In this document: positions 7,999-16,931 of the stretch, in pieces
Layout of the letters: the number at the start of each line of letters is the position of its first letter
Numbering within the stretch: position 1 is the stretch's first letter
DNA from: Streptomyces sp. NBC_01351
GTDB lineage: Bacteria > Actinomycetota > Actinomycetes > Streptomycetales > Streptomycetaceae
Assembly (NCBI RefSeq): GCF_036237315.1
Contig: NZ_CP108356.1
Coordinates: 4,841,501-4,905,500 of the forward strand
Length of the DNA stretch: 64,000 nucleotides
Direction of reading: 5' to 3'
Program-made: the position numbers and the translations under genes
The notes under the pieces: model-generated
Database searches by the model: none
What the model was told of the DNA's origin: nothing
What the model saw: only the letters and a program-made list of their open reading frames with translations

Positions 7999-9264
7999 GT
8001 GGACTTCAGCTTCGGGGCCGAGGACGAGGAGCTGCGCGGGCGCGCCCGGGCGTGGCTGGCGGAGCACCTCGTGGGCCCGTACGCGCAGGCGGTCGGCCTC
8101 GGCGGACCGGGCAGCGAGCACGAGGGCGTCGACGTCCGGCGCGCGTGGGAGCGCGAGCTGGGCCGGGGCGGCTGGATCGGGCAGGGCTGGGAGGCCGACG
8201 GGTACGGGAACCGGCGGCTCTCCCTCACCGGGCAGGTGGTGTGGGCCGAGGAGTACGCGGCGCTGCGCGCACCCGGCCGGGTCGGCCACATCGGGGAGAA
8301 CCTCCTCGCGCCGACGCTGATCGCCTACGGGTCCCAGGAGCAGCGGGACCGCTTCCTCCCGGGTATCGCGCGGGGCGAGGAGCTCTGGTGTCAGGGCTAC
8401 AGCGAGCCCGGCGCCGGCTCCGATCTCGCCTCGATCCGTACGGCGGCGGTCCGGGACCCGGCCGACGGGCTGTACCGGGTCACCGGCCAGAAGATCTGGA
8501 CCTCGCTCGCCCAGGACGCCGACTGGTGCTTCGTACTGGCCCGCACCGAGCCCGGCTCGCGGCGCCACCGCGGGCTGACCTTCCTCCTCGTACGGATGGA
8601 CCAGCCGGGGCGGGTCGAGGTCCGGCCGATCCGCCAGATGTCGGGGACCAGCGAGTTCAACGAGGTCTTCTTCGACGGGGCGGTCGCGGCGGAGGCCGTC
8701 GGCGCGGAGGGCGAGGGCTGGACCGTGGCCATGGGCCTGCTCGCCCTGGAGCGGGGGGTCTCGACACTGGTCCAGCAGATCGGCTTCGCGGCGGAACTGG
8801 AACGCGTACTGGCCTCGTACGCGGCCTCGGGCGCGGCCTCGTACGCGGCCTCGTACGCGGGCTCGGGCGGGGCATCGGGCGGGGACGACCCGGTCGTACG
8901 GGAACGCCTGGTGCGCCAGTGGGCCGAGCTGCGCACCATGCGCTGGAACGCCCTGCGCACCCTGGGCTCCACGGGCTCCACGAGTGACGCCGCCGACGCC
9001 GGGGCCCCCAGTGTGGCCAAGCTGCTGTGGGGCGGCTGGCACAAGCGGCTCGGCGAGCTCGCGGTCGAGGTCCGCGGCGCGGCGGCTTCGGCCGGGCCGA
9101 CGGCCACGGCCTGGGCGCCCGGGCTCCCGTACGAGCTCGGACTCGACGAGGAGCAGCGGCTGTTCCTGTTCACCCGCGCCGACACCATCTACGGCGGCTC
9201 GGACGAGATCCAGCGGAACATCATCGCCGAGCGCGTGCTCGGCCTGCCTAAGGAGTCGCGGTGA
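7999..9264 (+). CDS. Acyl-CoA dehydrogenase, 421 aa
   Basis: FadE-type flavoprotein: CQGYSEPGAGSDLASIRT, the central VTGQKIWTS beta-domain motif, and the C-terminal TIYGGSDEIQRNIIAERVLG signature that binds FAD/CoA in the family. It introduces an alpha-beta double bond into an acyl-CoA. GTG 7999 starts VDFSFG eight bases after the SDR stop. Unusual: residues about 272-297 are a low-complexity run of Ala/Ser/Tyr/Gly encoded by short DNA repeats, placed in the helical C-terminal domain where related enzymes have only a loop. Its stop overlaps the start of the alcohol dehydrogenase. Confidence 0.85.
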   Translation: MDFSFGAEDEELRGRARAWLAEHLVGPYAQAVGLGGPGSEHEGVDVRRAWERELGRGGWIGQGWEADGYGNRRLSLTGQVVWAEEYAALRAPGRVGHIGENLLAPTLIAYGSQEQRDRFLPGIARGEELWCQGYSEPGAGSDLASIRTAAVRDPADGLYRVTGQKIWTSLAQDADWCFVLARTEPGSRRHRGLTFLLVRMDQPGRVEVRPIRQMSGTSEFNEVFFDGAVAAEAVGAEGEGWTVAMGLLALERGVSTLVQQIGFAAELERVLASYAASGAASYAASYAGSGGASGGDDPVVRERLVRQWAELRTMRWNALRTLGSTGSTSDAADAGAPSVAKLLWGGWHKRLGELAVEVRGAAASAGPTATAWAPGLPYELGLDEEQRLFLFTRADTIYGGSDEIQRNIIAERVLGLPKESR

Positions 9265-10328
9265 GAGGCGTCGTTTTCGACGGCAAGCAGGCCCAGGTGG
9301 TCGACGACCTGGAGATCCGGGACCCGGGGCCGGGGGAGGTACTGGTCGCGATAGCGGCGGCCGGGCTGTGCCACAGCGACCTTTCGGTGATCGACGGGAC
9401 GATTCCCTTCCCGCCGCCGGTCGTCCTCGGCCACGAGGGCGCGGGGGTGGTCGAGGCGGTCGGCTCCGGCGTCACGCACGTGGTGCCCGGAGACCACGTG
9501 GCCCTGTCCACGCTGGCCAACTGCGGGGCGTGCGCGGACTGCGACCGGGGGCGGCCCACGATGTGCCGCAAGGCGATAGGGATGCCAGGGCAGCCCTTCT
9601 CGCGGGGTGGGAAGCCGCTGTTCCAGTTCGCCTCGAACTCGGCCTTCGCGGAGCGCACGATCGTCAAGGCCGTGCAGGCGGTGAAGATCGCGGCGGACAT
9701 CCCGCTGACCTCGGCGGCGCTGATCGGCTGCGGGGTCCTGACGGGCGTGGGCGCGGTGCTGAACCGGGCCAAGGTCGACCGGGGCGAGTCGGTGGTCGTC
9801 ATCGGCACCGGCGGGATCGGGCTCAACGTGATCCAGGGGGCCCGGATCGCGGGCGCCACCACCATCGTGGCGGTCGACGCGAACCCGGCGAAGGAGGCGG
9901 TGGCCCGGCTGTTCGGGGCCACGCACTTCATCGACGCGTCAGACGTCCCCGACACCTCGGCGGCGGTCAAGGAGATCCTCCCCACCGGGGCCGACCACGC
10001 CTTCGAGTGCGTGGGCAACGTCAAGCTGATCCGCCAGGCCATCGACCTCCTCGACCGGCACGGGCAGGCGATCCTGCTCGGCGTGCCCGGCTTCACGGAG
10101 GAGGCGTCCTTCCACGTCGCCTCGATGTACCTCGACAAGACGATCATGGGCTGCCGGTACGGGTCCTCGCGGCCGCAGCGGGACATCGCGCTCTACGCCG
10201 AGCTCTACCGGCAGGGCAAGCTGCTGCTGGACGAGCTGGTCACGGAGGTCTACCCGGTCGAGGACTTCGCCAAGGCCGTGGACGACGCCCACCACGGGCG
10301 GGTGGCCCGCGGGGTGCTCACCTTCTGA
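9261..10328 (+). CDS. Zn-dependent alcohol dehydrogenase (MDR family), 355 aa
   Basis: Medium-chain dehydrogenase with catalytic zinc residues in AAGLCHSD and GHEGAGVVE, the structural-zinc four-cysteine loop CGACADCDRGRPTMC, and an NAD-binding VVIGTGGIGLN. It resembles class III/NDMA-type actinobacterial dehydrogenases in overall layout. The likely job is oxidation of an alcohol intermediate to an aldehyde, NAD-linked. The GTG start at 9261 overlaps the acyl-CoA dehydrogenase stop (GTGA), so the two are coupled. A very strong terminator follows at 10374-10406. Confidence 0.85.
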   Translation: MRGVVFDGKQAQVVDDLEIRDPGPGEVLVAIAAAGLCHSDLSVIDGTIPFPPPVVLGHEGAGVVEAVGSGVTHVVPGDHVALSTLANCGACADCDRGRPTMCRKAIGMPGQPFSRGGKPLFQFASNSAFAERTIVKAVQAVKIAADIPLTSAALIGCGVLTGVGAVLNRAKVDRGESVVVIGTGGIGLNVIQGARIAGATTIVAVDANPAKEAVARLFGATHFIDASDVPDTSAAVKEILPTGADHAFECVGNVKLIRQAIDLLDRHGQAILLGVPGFTEEASFHVASMYLDKTIMGCRYGSSRPQRDIALYAELYRQGKLLLDELVTEVYPVEDFAKAVDDAHHGRVARGVLTF

Positions 10329-10373
10329 GACGGGAGCGCGGCCGGGGCTCCCCCGGGAGAACCCGGCAGAGCC

Positions 10374-10406
10374 GGAAGGGACCCCGCCATCGGCGGGGTC
10401 CCTTCC
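10374..10406. terminator. Perfect 15-bp stem terminator, bidirectional
   Basis: Arms GGAAGGGACCCCGCC (10374-10388) and GGCGGGGTCCCTTCC (10392-10406) with a three-base loop. It lies between the convergent ends of the alcohol dehydrogenase and flavin reductase genes and can serve both. Confidence 0.85.
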
Positions 10407-10424
10407 TCCTGCCGGGGCGCCGGG

Positions 10425-11051
10425 TCAGGAGCTGAAGCGTCCGAAGCGGCCCTTGTGGAAGAGGAGCGGGCCGTCCTCGCCGGCCGCGCCCATGGCTTCG
10501 ACCCGGCCGACGACGATGAGGTGGTCCCCGCCCGTGTGGACGGCGTGGATCCGGCAGTCGATCCATGCGGGCACGTCGTCGAGCTGCGGCGACCCGGTGG
10601 CGGGGGCGGGGCTGTGGCTCACCCCGGCGAACTTGTCGGCGCCGCTGACCGCGAAGGAGCGGCAGAGCTCGCCCTGTTCGGCCCCGAGGATGTTGACGCA
10701 GAACACCCCGGCGCGGGCGATCCGCGGCCAGGTGGTCGACGTACGGGCCACCATGAAGGTGACCAGCGGCGGGTCGAGGGACAGCGAGGCGAACGACTGG
10801 CACGCGAAGCCGGCCGGCCCGTCCTCGCCCTCGCCGGGCGGCGCGGTGATGACGGTGACCCCGCTGGCGAAGTTCCCGAGTACGGCCCGGAACTCCGCGG
10901 GACTCACGGGCGCGCGTTCGTCCTCCCCGACGGCCCGCAGATCGGGGCGCGGCAGAACGTCCACGGACTCCGCTCCCGCCGCGGTGGAGGTGGGGGAGCC
11001 GGCTGACCTGAGGTATCGGACGACGGTGGCCGCCATCCCTGCATGTCCCAT
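10425..11051 (-). CDS. Flavin reductase family protein, 208 aa
   Basis: A DIM6/NTAB-type FMN-binding split-barrel: FASGVTVITA, then CQSFASLSLDPPLVTF, VARTSTTWPRI, and FCVNILG. Such proteins reduce FMN or FAD with NAD(P)H and pass it to a partner monooxygenase. Two LLM-type enzymes in the same putative regulon (58682 and 60532) and a flavin monooxygenase at 15639 are possible partners. ATG 11051 gives MGHAGMAATVV; ATG 11036 is an alternative. An operator copy (11069-11083) lies 17 bases upstream. The divergent neighbour is a VOC gene. Confidence 0.8.
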   Translation of the reverse strand: MGHAGMAATVVRYLRSAGSPTSTAAGAESVDVLPRPDLRAVGEDERAPVSPAEFRAVLGNFASGVTVITAPPGEGEDGPAGFACQSFASLSLDPPLVTFMVARTSTTWPRIARAGVFCVNILGAEQGELCRSFAVSGADKFAGVSHSPAPATGSPQLDDVPAWIDCRIHAVHTGGDHLIVVGRVEAMGAAGEDGPLLFHKGRFGRFSS

Positions 11052-11068
11052 CACACCGACGATTGAAC

Positions 11069-11083
11069 CTGACGCATCGTCAG
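11069..11083. promoter_or_regulatory. Catabolic regulon operator, copy 2 (CTGACGCATCGTCAG)
   Basis: Perfect match to both six-base arms. It lies 17 bases upstream of the flavin reductase start and about 195 bases before the divergent VOC gene at 11277. Confidence 0.8.
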
Positions 11084-11276
11084 ATTGGAAGGGGTGAGGA
11101 GGGGGCGGGCGGTCCTCGGGAGCCGTCCGGCTCCGCGCGGCCCGGGCGCCGCCCCGAGCCCTTCCCCCAGACGGGTGAAACCCCCCGTCCGCCGGTGTCC
11201 GCAACACCCTTCCCGGGAGGAGGCTCGGCATCGTTGCAGCCACCGTGAACCCGCCGCCGTACCCCGGGAGGACCCC

Positions 11277-12071
11277 ATGCTCGGCACCGATTTCCGTACC
11301 GGATCACCCAACTGGCTCGACCTCGGAAGCCCCGACATCGACGCCGCCGCCGCGTTCTACGGAGCCGTCTTCGGCTGGGAGTTCGTGTCCGCCGGGCCCG
11401 AGGCGGGCGGGTACGGGTTCTTCCAGGTCGGCGAGAAGACCGTGGCCGCGATCGGACCGCTGACGGAGGAGGGGGCGTCTTCCGGGTGGACGCTCTACTT
11501 CAAGACCCCCGACGTCCAGGCCGCCGCCCGGGCCGTCAGGGAAGGCGGCGGGGAGGTGCGCCTGGAGCCCATGGACGTCATGGGCGAGGGTGCGATGGGA
11601 CAGTTCACCGACCCGCAGGGCGCGCAGTTCGCGTGCTGGCAGCCCGGGAAGACCGCCGGGCTGGAGCTGACCTCCGCCCCGAACACCCTGGTGTGGGCGG
11701 AGTTGCACGTACCGGACCCGGTCGCGGCCCTCGCCTTCTACCACGGGCTCTTCGGGTGGCGGCACGAGGAGATGGAAGCGACCGGGGTGACGTACCGGGT
11801 GCTGAGCACCGCCGACGGCGACAAGCAGGAGACCTCCTTCGGGGGGATCGCGCCGCAGGGCGAGGGCGCGGGCGGTGCGTCGAGCATGCTGCCGCGCTGG
11901 GTGCCGTACTTCCACGCGGCCGACGTGGACGCCGCCGTCGTGGCGATCGAGGGCAACGGCGGCAGCGTGCTCATGCCGGCGGCGGACGTCCCGGACGTCG
12001 GCCGCATCGCATGGGGCTCGGACCCGGGGGGCGCGGTGTTCGCGCTGCTGAAGCCGGAGCCGCGGCAGTAG
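11277..12071 (+). CDS. VOC family protein with two modules, 264 aa
   Basis: Two tandem VOC units: the first opens NWLDLGSPDIDAAAAFYGAV, the second VWAELHVPDPVAALAFYHGL; each ends in a DPxGA-x-FA motif. The layout matches the actinobacterial CFP30B-like subfamily, for which no reaction is established. ATG 11277 has GGGAGGA at a good distance. A similar two-module VOC protein is encoded at 28873 beside afsK, so the window has two paralogues. Here the gene shares an intergenic region with an operator copy and the flavin reductase. Confidence 0.75.
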   Translation: MLGTDFRTGSPNWLDLGSPDIDAAAAFYGAVFGWEFVSAGPEAGGYGFFQVGEKTVAAIGPLTEEGASSGWTLYFKTPDVQAAARAVREGGGEVRLEPMDVMGEGAMGQFTDPQGAQFACWQPGKTAGLELTSAPNTLVWAELHVPDPVAALAFYHGLFGWRHEEMEATGVTYRVLSTADGDKQETSFGGIAPQGEGAGGASSMLPRWVPYFHAADVDAAVVAIEGNGGSVLMPAADVPDVGRIAWGSDPGGAVFALLKPEPRQ

Positions 12072-12086
12072 CGGGCCTGACGGGGG

Positions 12087-12890
12087 CTACCGGCCCAGGT
12101 ACTTGGGCGTGCGGCGCTCCACGAAGGAGGCCACGCCCTCGTTCGCGTCGGCGGTGGTCATGTTGATCTCCTGAGCGGTGGCCTCGGCGGCGAGCGCGGT
12201 CGCCCGGTCGCCGTCCAGGGAGGCATTGACCAGCTGCTTGGTCATCGCGATGGCGCGGGTCGGGCCCTGGGCGAGGCGCTCGGCCCATGCGCGGGCGGTG
12301 GTCTCCAACTCCTCTGCGGGGACCACCTTGTTGACCAGCCCGAGCCGCTCGGCCTCCGCGGCCGGGACGGCGTCGCCGAAGAACATCAGCTCCTTGGCCT
12401 TCTGCGGGCCGACGAGCCGGGGCAGCAGGTACGCGCCGCCGCCGTCGGGGACCAGGCCGCGGCGGACGAACACCTCGATGAACCGGGCCGGCTCCGCGGC
12501 GATGACGAGGTCGCAGGCGAGGGCGAGGTGGGCGCCGATGCCGGCGGCCGTGCCGTTGACGGCGGCGATGACGGGCTTCTCGCAGTCGAGGACCGCGGTG
12601 ATCAGGCGCTGCGCGCCGAGGCGGATCATGCGGGCCACGTCGCCGGCGACGCGGTCGCCGGTGGTGGTCGCGGGTCCTCCGCGGAGGTCGGCGCCCGCGC
12701 AGAAGCCCTTGCCGGTGGCGGTGATGACGACGGCGCGGACGGCGGGGTCGGCGGAGGCGTCTGCGAGGAGGGCGATGATGCGGTCGCGCTGGTCCCAGGT
12801 GAGGGCGTTCATCGCGTCGGGGCGGTTGAGGGTGATCCAGGAGACGCTGGCGTCTGTGCGGTGCAGGATCGTTTCCGGGGCGTCTGTCAT
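12087..12890 (-). CDS. Enoyl-CoA hydratase/isomerase family protein, 267 aa
   Basis: Crotonase fold: WITLNRPDAMNALTWDQRD at the N-terminus, the oxyanion-hole segment GKGFCAGADLRGG, then NGTAAGIGAHLALACDLV, FVRRGLVPDGGGAYLLPRLV and the C-terminal VERRTPKYLGR. Hydrates or isomerises an unsaturated acyl-CoA in beta-oxidation. ATG 12890 follows a GGAG site. It is transcribed in the same direction as the ADP-forming acyl-CoA ligase upstream, but a 312-base gap with tandem repeats separates them, so cotranscription is uncertain. Confidence 0.85.
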   Translation of the reverse strand: MTDAPETILHRTDASVSWITLNRPDAMNALTWDQRDRIIALLADASADPAVRAVVITATGKGFCAGADLRGGPATTTGDRVAGDVARMIRLGAQRLITAVLDCEKPVIAAVNGTAAGIGAHLALACDLVIAAEPARFIEVFVRRGLVPDGGGAYLLPRLVGPQKAKELMFFGDAVPAAEAERLGLVNKVVPAEELETTARAWAERLAQGPTRAIAMTKQLVNASLDGDRATALAAEATAQEINMTTADANEGVASFVERRTPKYLGR

Positions 12891-12924
12891 GGGCGGAGCT
12901 CCGTTTTGGGGGTGGGTGGGAGTT

Positions 12925-12973
12925 GGTGCCGGGTGCCGGGTGCCGGGTGCCGGGTGCTGGGTGCCGGGTGCCG
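12925..12973. repeat. Tandem heptamer repeat (GGTGCCG, seven copies)
   Basis: Seven head-to-tail copies of GGTGCCG, one with a single change (GGTGCTG at 12953-12959), lie in the 12891-13202 gap between the enoyl-CoA hydratase and acyl-CoA ligase genes. The remainder of the gap is G/C-rich with short inverted repeats (CCCCGGGGCTCCGCCCCGG region near 13085) and no gene that I can support. Confidence 0.8.
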
Positions 12974-13202
12974 GGCGGCTGGCGGCTGGTGTCTGGTGGC
13001 CGGGGTGGCCGTTGGGTGCGGGTGCCGCTGCGTGGGCGGGTGCCGCTGCGCGGAGCCTCTCCCCGCCCCGCCCTTCCTCCGTTCCCCGGGGCTCCGCCCC
13101 GGACCCCACCCACGCGGCGGAGCCGCACATGCAGCGCGGCCGGGAAGGGGCGGGGTGGGGGAGCGGCCCCGCGCAGCGGCCCCCCACCCCCGCCCCGCGT
13201 GG

Positions 13203-15437
13203 TCAGCGGCAGATGGCCAAGGCGTCCAGGGCCACCGCCCCCTGGCCCCTCGGGAGGACCATCAGGGGGTTGATGTCCAGTTCGGAGAGTTCGTCGCCCA
13301 GTTCGAGGGCCATCCGCTGGATGCGCAGGATGACCTCCACCAGCGCGTCCACGTCCGCCGGAGGCGCTCCCCGGACGCCCTCCAGAAGGGCATGGCCGCG
13401 GAGTTCGCCGAGCATCGCCCTCGCCTGGTCCTCGCCGAACGGCGGTACGCGGACCGCCGCGTCGTGCAGGACCTCCACCAGGACCCCGCCCAGGCCGACC
13501 GTCACCGTGGGGCCGAAGAGGTCGTCCTGGGTGACGCCGACGACCATCTCCACGCCCCGTTCCACCATCTGGCAGACGAGGATGCCGTCCAGCGGCACGT
13601 TCTCGTAGCGGGCGATGTCAGTGAGTTCCCGGTACGCGTCGCGGATCTGGCTGGCCGAGGTCAGGCCGATCTTGACCAGGCCCAGTTCCGTCTTGTGGGC
13701 GAGCTGCGGCCCCGAGGCCTTCATCACCACCGGGTAGCCGACCAGGCCCGCCGCCCGGACCGCCGCCGCCGCGCTCGTCACGAGCTGCTCGCGGGGGACC
13801 CGTATCCCGTACGCCCGCAGCAGCTGCTTCGCCGCGTGCTCGCTGAGCTGCTGGCCCGGGCGCATCAGGGCCTGGGCCTTGCGGTACGAGGGGGACGGGG
13901 TGCGGGGTGCGTCCTCGAAGGGGGAGCGGTAGCCGGCGGTGAAGCGGTGGTGGCCGAGGTAGGCGCGTACGGCGGTGATGCAGTTGCCGAAGGTGCGGAA
14001 GGTGGCCACGCGGGAGGAGCCCAGCAGGACCTTGCGGTAGGCGTCCTCCGTGCCGACCGGGGAGCCCCAGATCACGCAGATGAGCTTGTCCGTGGCCTCG
14101 GCGGCGTCGACCAGGTCCTGGGCGAGCTTGTCGCTCATCGGGGGGAAGGGGCCGGTGATCGGGCAGATCAGGACGCCGACGGACGGGTCGGCCAGGATGG
14201 CGTCGATGATCTTGCGGCCGCGCCAGTCGCCGACCGGGTGGCCGCCGTTGTCGACGGGGTTGGCGACGTTCAGGTACTCCGGGATCCACTGGTGGAGTTC
14301 GTCCTGCTTGGGCTGGGAGAGGGTGGGGAGGGACAGGCCCGCCTCCGTGGCGAGGTCGGAGAAGTGGGCTCCCGTGCCGCCGGAGATGGAGTAGACGACG
14401 ACCCCGTCGGCCTTCGGCTTGCGGGCCCGGGCGAGGAGGGCGGCCGTGTCCTGGAGCTCGTCCAGCCCGTCCACCCGGATCACGCCGAACTGGCGCATGG
14501 CGGCGTCCACGACGGTGTCGGCGCCGGTCAGCTTCCCGGTGTGGGAGGCGGCCATGCGGGCGCCGGTCTCGGTGCGGCCGACCTTGACGGCGACGACCGG
14601 GACCCCGTTGCGCGCGGCCCGGTCGGCGGCGAGGAGGAAGGAGCGGCCGTCCTTGAGGCCTTCGACGTAGCAGGCGATGGCGCCGACCTCGGGCTGCTCG
14701 GCGAAGTAGGAGATGAAGTCGGAGGTTTCGAGGTCGGCCTCGTTGCCGGTGGGCGCCCAGTGGGAGAGGCGGATGCCGAGCTCCTGGAGGGTGTAGACCG
14801 GGCGTCCCTGGTGGCCGGACTGGGTGATCAGGGCGATCGCCGGGCCGTCGAGGTCGTCGCGGAACTCCTCGAAGGCGTTGAGGTTGGTGTTGGGGCCGAG
14901 GAGGCGCAGGCCCGAGCGCTGGACGGCGGCGCCGAGGCGGGCCTGGGCGGCCGCTCCGGCGTCGCCGGTCTCGGCGAAGCCGGAGGCGAAGGCCACGGCG
15001 AACTTGACCTTGGTCTCGGCCAGTTCCTCGATGACGGGGAGCGGGTCGCCGACGAGGAGGACGGCGAGGTCCACCTGTTCGGGCAGGTCGGCCACGGAGG
15101 CGTGGCAGGGCAGCCCGAAGACGGTGGGGCGGGTGGGGTGCACCGGATGGATCCGGGCGCCCACGCGCTCCGCCCAGGCGATGAGCTGGCGGGTGATGCC
15201 GGTGTTCGGTCTGCCCTCGGCGTCGGAGGCGCCGACGACGGCCACGGACTCGGGCCGGAAGAACCGGTCCAGGTCGGGCACGTCGGCGTGCAGCGGCCGT
15301 CCGCTGACGTCCACCGCGACCGTGTCCTCGGCGGACGGTGCGGCCGTCGAGTGGACGGCCGTCCTGGGGGACTCCCCGCAGGCCTCGACACGTGCGCGGA
15401 AGTCGGTGGTGAGGGTGCCGTGAGTAGATCCAAGCAT
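13203..15437 (-). CDS. ADP-forming acetate/acyl-CoA ligase family protein, 744 aa
   Basis: Order of domains: CoA-binding Rossmann domain (SVAVVGASDAEGRPNTG near residue 48), two succinyl-CoA-synthetase-like domains including the phosphohistidine-loop-like YSISGGTGAHFSDLA, and a C-terminal ATP-grasp domain (VKASGPQLAHKTELGLVKI; ELDINPLMVLP). The family makes acyl-CoA from an acid, CoA and ATP, or the reverse, and some members act on acyl-CoA pools as regulators. ATG 15437 is preceded by two operator copies (15485-15499 and 15509-15523), so this is probably the acid-activating entry enzyme of the regulon together with the FadD at 37396. Confidence 0.8.
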   Translation of the reverse strand: MLGSTHGTLTTDFRARVEACGESPRTAVHSTAAPSAEDTVAVDVSGRPLHADVPDLDRFFRPESVAVVGASDAEGRPNTGITRQLIAWAERVGARIHPVHPTRPTVFGLPCHASVADLPEQVDLAVLLVGDPLPVIEELAETKVKFAVAFASGFAETGDAGAAAQARLGAAVQRSGLRLLGPNTNLNAFEEFRDDLDGPAIALITQSGHQGRPVYTLQELGIRLSHWAPTGNEADLETSDFISYFAEQPEVGAIACYVEGLKDGRSFLLAADRAARNGVPVVAVKVGRTETGARMAASHTGKLTGADTVVDAAMRQFGVIRVDGLDELQDTAALLARARKPKADGVVVYSISGGTGAHFSDLATEAGLSLPTLSQPKQDELHQWIPEYLNVANPVDNGGHPVGDWRGRKIIDAILADPSVGVLICPITGPFPPMSDKLAQDLVDAAEATDKLICVIWGSPVGTEDAYRKVLLGSSRVATFRTFGNCITAVRAYLGHHRFTAGYRSPFEDAPRTPSPSYRKAQALMRPGQQLSEHAAKQLLRAYGIRVPREQLVTSAAAAVRAAGLVGYPVVMKASGPQLAHKTELGLVKIGLTSASQIRDAYRELTDIARYENVPLDGILVCQMVERGVEMVVGVTQDDLFGPTVTVGLGGVLVEVLHDAAVRVPPFGEDQARAMLGELRGHALLEGVRGAPPADVDALVEVILRIQRMALELGDELSELDINPLMVLPRGQGAVALDALAICR

Positions 15438-15484
15438 CGTTCCGCCCGCTCCTGCTCGATGAACATCGATGGAACGTCAAATAG

Positions 15485-15499
15485 CTGACGCGTAGTCAG
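15485..15499. promoter_or_regulatory. Catabolic regulon operator, copy 3 (CTGACGCGTAGTCAG)
   Basis: Eleven of 12 arm positions match. It is 47 bases upstream of the acyl-CoA ligase ATG and is followed 24 bases later by another copy, giving a tandem operator. Confidence 0.75.
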
Positions 15500-15508
15500 A
15501 TTACTGAA

Positions 15509-15523
15509 CTGACGTGCCGTCAG
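15509..15523. promoter_or_regulatory. Catabolic regulon operator, copy 4 (CTGACGTGCCGTCAG)
   Basis: Perfect arms. Centre-to-centre distance to copy 3 is 24 bases, just over two helical turns, which would place two repressor dimers near the same DNA face. Confidence 0.8.
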
Positions 15524-15638
15524 GAACAGGGATGCGCAGGAAAGGTGGTGGAGGTGGTGTGACGAACCGACCACGAACGTGCCAGAACCCCTCGCGGGCG
15601 GTCCAGAGCGCCTTTCAGGCCAGGTCGCCGCGGCAGCG

Positions 15639-16799
15639 CTACGCGGCCCCGGCGGCAGACTCGGCCGCCGCCACCGCCTTCGCTATCCGCTCGGCGTCCC
15701 GGGCCATCTCCCGGAACATCCCGCTAATGGGGTTGGAGAAGCCGGTGAAGTACAGGCCGGGGACCTCTTCCGGGCTGCGGGCCCCGTGCGTACGAGGCCG
15801 CCCGCGCTCGTCGAGTACGCCGTCCATGTGCCCGACCAGCCCCTCCAGGGCGCGCCGGTACCCGGTGGCCGCGATCACCGAGTCCGGGCTGATCCGCGTA
15901 CCGTCCGCGAGGACCACCTCGGCGCCGTCGAAGGAGTCGAGCGCGGCCACCGGCTCGACCCGGCCGCCGCGGACGGCGTCGATCAGGCCCACGTCCTGGA
16001 CCGGGATCGCGCCCTCCTTGACCCTGCTGTACAGGCCGGTCTCGGGGCGCGGAAGTCCGTACGCCGACAGGTCGGGGACGGAGGCCTTCGCGACGAGCCG
16101 GCCCAGCCGGTCCACGAGCCCCACCGGCAGCCGGCGTACGAGGATCCCCGTGCGCTGGGCCGGCCAGCCGGCGGTGGAGCGGCGCACGATGTGCGGGGCG
16201 GTGCGCACGGCGAGCCGCACCCGCGCGGCCCCGCCCTCGACGAGGTCGACGGCTATCTCGGCGCCGGTGTTGCCGACGCCGACGACCAGCACGTCCCGGC
16301 CCGCGTACGGCCCGGCGTTGCGGTAGTCGGCGGCGTGCAGCAACTCGCCGGTGTACGCGTCCCTGCCCGGGAGGTCGGGGAGCGCGGGCGTGTGGTTGTA
16401 GCCGGTGGCGACGACCACGGCCGCGGCCGCCAGCACGCGGCCACCGGTGGCGTGCAGGGTGAAGCCGTCGCCGTCCGCGGCGCGCTCGACGCGGGTCACC
16501 TCGACGCCGGTGACGATCTCCAGCTCGTGGAACTCGGCGTACTTCTCCAGGTACCGCACCACGTCGTCGCGCGAGACCCAGCGCCCGAAACGGCGCGGCA
16601 TGGCCAGGCCGGGGAGGGCGGAGAGCCGGCGCGTGGTGTGCAGGTGGAGCCGGTCGTAGTGGCGGCGCCACGAGGCGCCGACCTCGCCGGACTTCTCGAC
16701 GACCACGGCGCGCACCCCGCGGGCGCGCAGCGCGGCGGCCGCGGCGAGGCCGCCGGGGCCGCCCCCGATGACGTACACGGGGCGGGGCTGGGTGGTCAT
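15639..16799 (-). CDS. NAD(P)-binding flavin monooxygenase, 386 aa
   Basis: Two Rossmann motifs: FAD-binding VIGGGPGGLAAA at residue 8 and NADPH-binding VVGVGNTGAEIA near 170, plus VVVATGYNHTPALP, typical of YUCCA/FMO-like flavin monooxygenases. It may hydroxylate or do a Baeyer-Villiger oxidation on a small hydrophobic substrate. ATG 16799 begins nine codons before the glycine motif; ATG 16826 is a possible longer start. It lies upstream of the acyl-CoA ligase on the same strand but has no operator copy of its own in its promoter. Confidence 0.75.
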   Translation of the reverse strand: MTTQPRPVYVIGGGPGGLAAAAALRARGVRAVVVEKSGEVGASWRRHYDRLHLHTTRRLSALPGLAMPRRFGRWVSRDDVVRYLEKYAEFHELEIVTGVEVTRVERAADGDGFTLHATGGRVLAAAAVVVATGYNHTPALPDLPGRDAYTGELLHAADYRNAGPYAGRDVLVVGVGNTGAEIAVDLVEGGAARVRLAVRTAPHIVRRSTAGWPAQRTGILVRRLPVGLVDRLGRLVAKASVPDLSAYGLPRPETGLYSRVKEGAIPVQDVGLIDAVRGGRVEPVAALDSFDGAEVVLADGTRISPDSVIAATGYRRALEGLVGHMDGVLDERGRPRTHGARSPEEVPGLYFTGFSNPISGMFREMARDAERIAKAVAAAESAAGAA

Positions 16800-16931
16800 G
16801 TCGGGGGGTGTGGGGAGTCCGGGCATGAGGTGTGAGCGTATCGCCACGCAGCGTTGATGGGTCTCGGACAAGGAGGGAATCGATTGCGGATCGATCACGG
16901 CCCGCGATGGGCCGGGTGCCCGCATACTTCT

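Noticed and set aside
12925..12973. Heptamer repeats as SARP or regulator binding sites
   Set aside because: Seven-base spacing does not fit the 11-nt helical repeat of SARP sites, and they are purely G/C; slippage is a simpler origin.
13200..15480. Long open frames on the opposite strand of the acyl-CoA ligase gene
   Set aside because: In DNA with this GC content antisense frames stay open; their translations are Ala/Arg/Gly/Pro-rich without motifs, while the minus-strand frame shows clear ligase domains.
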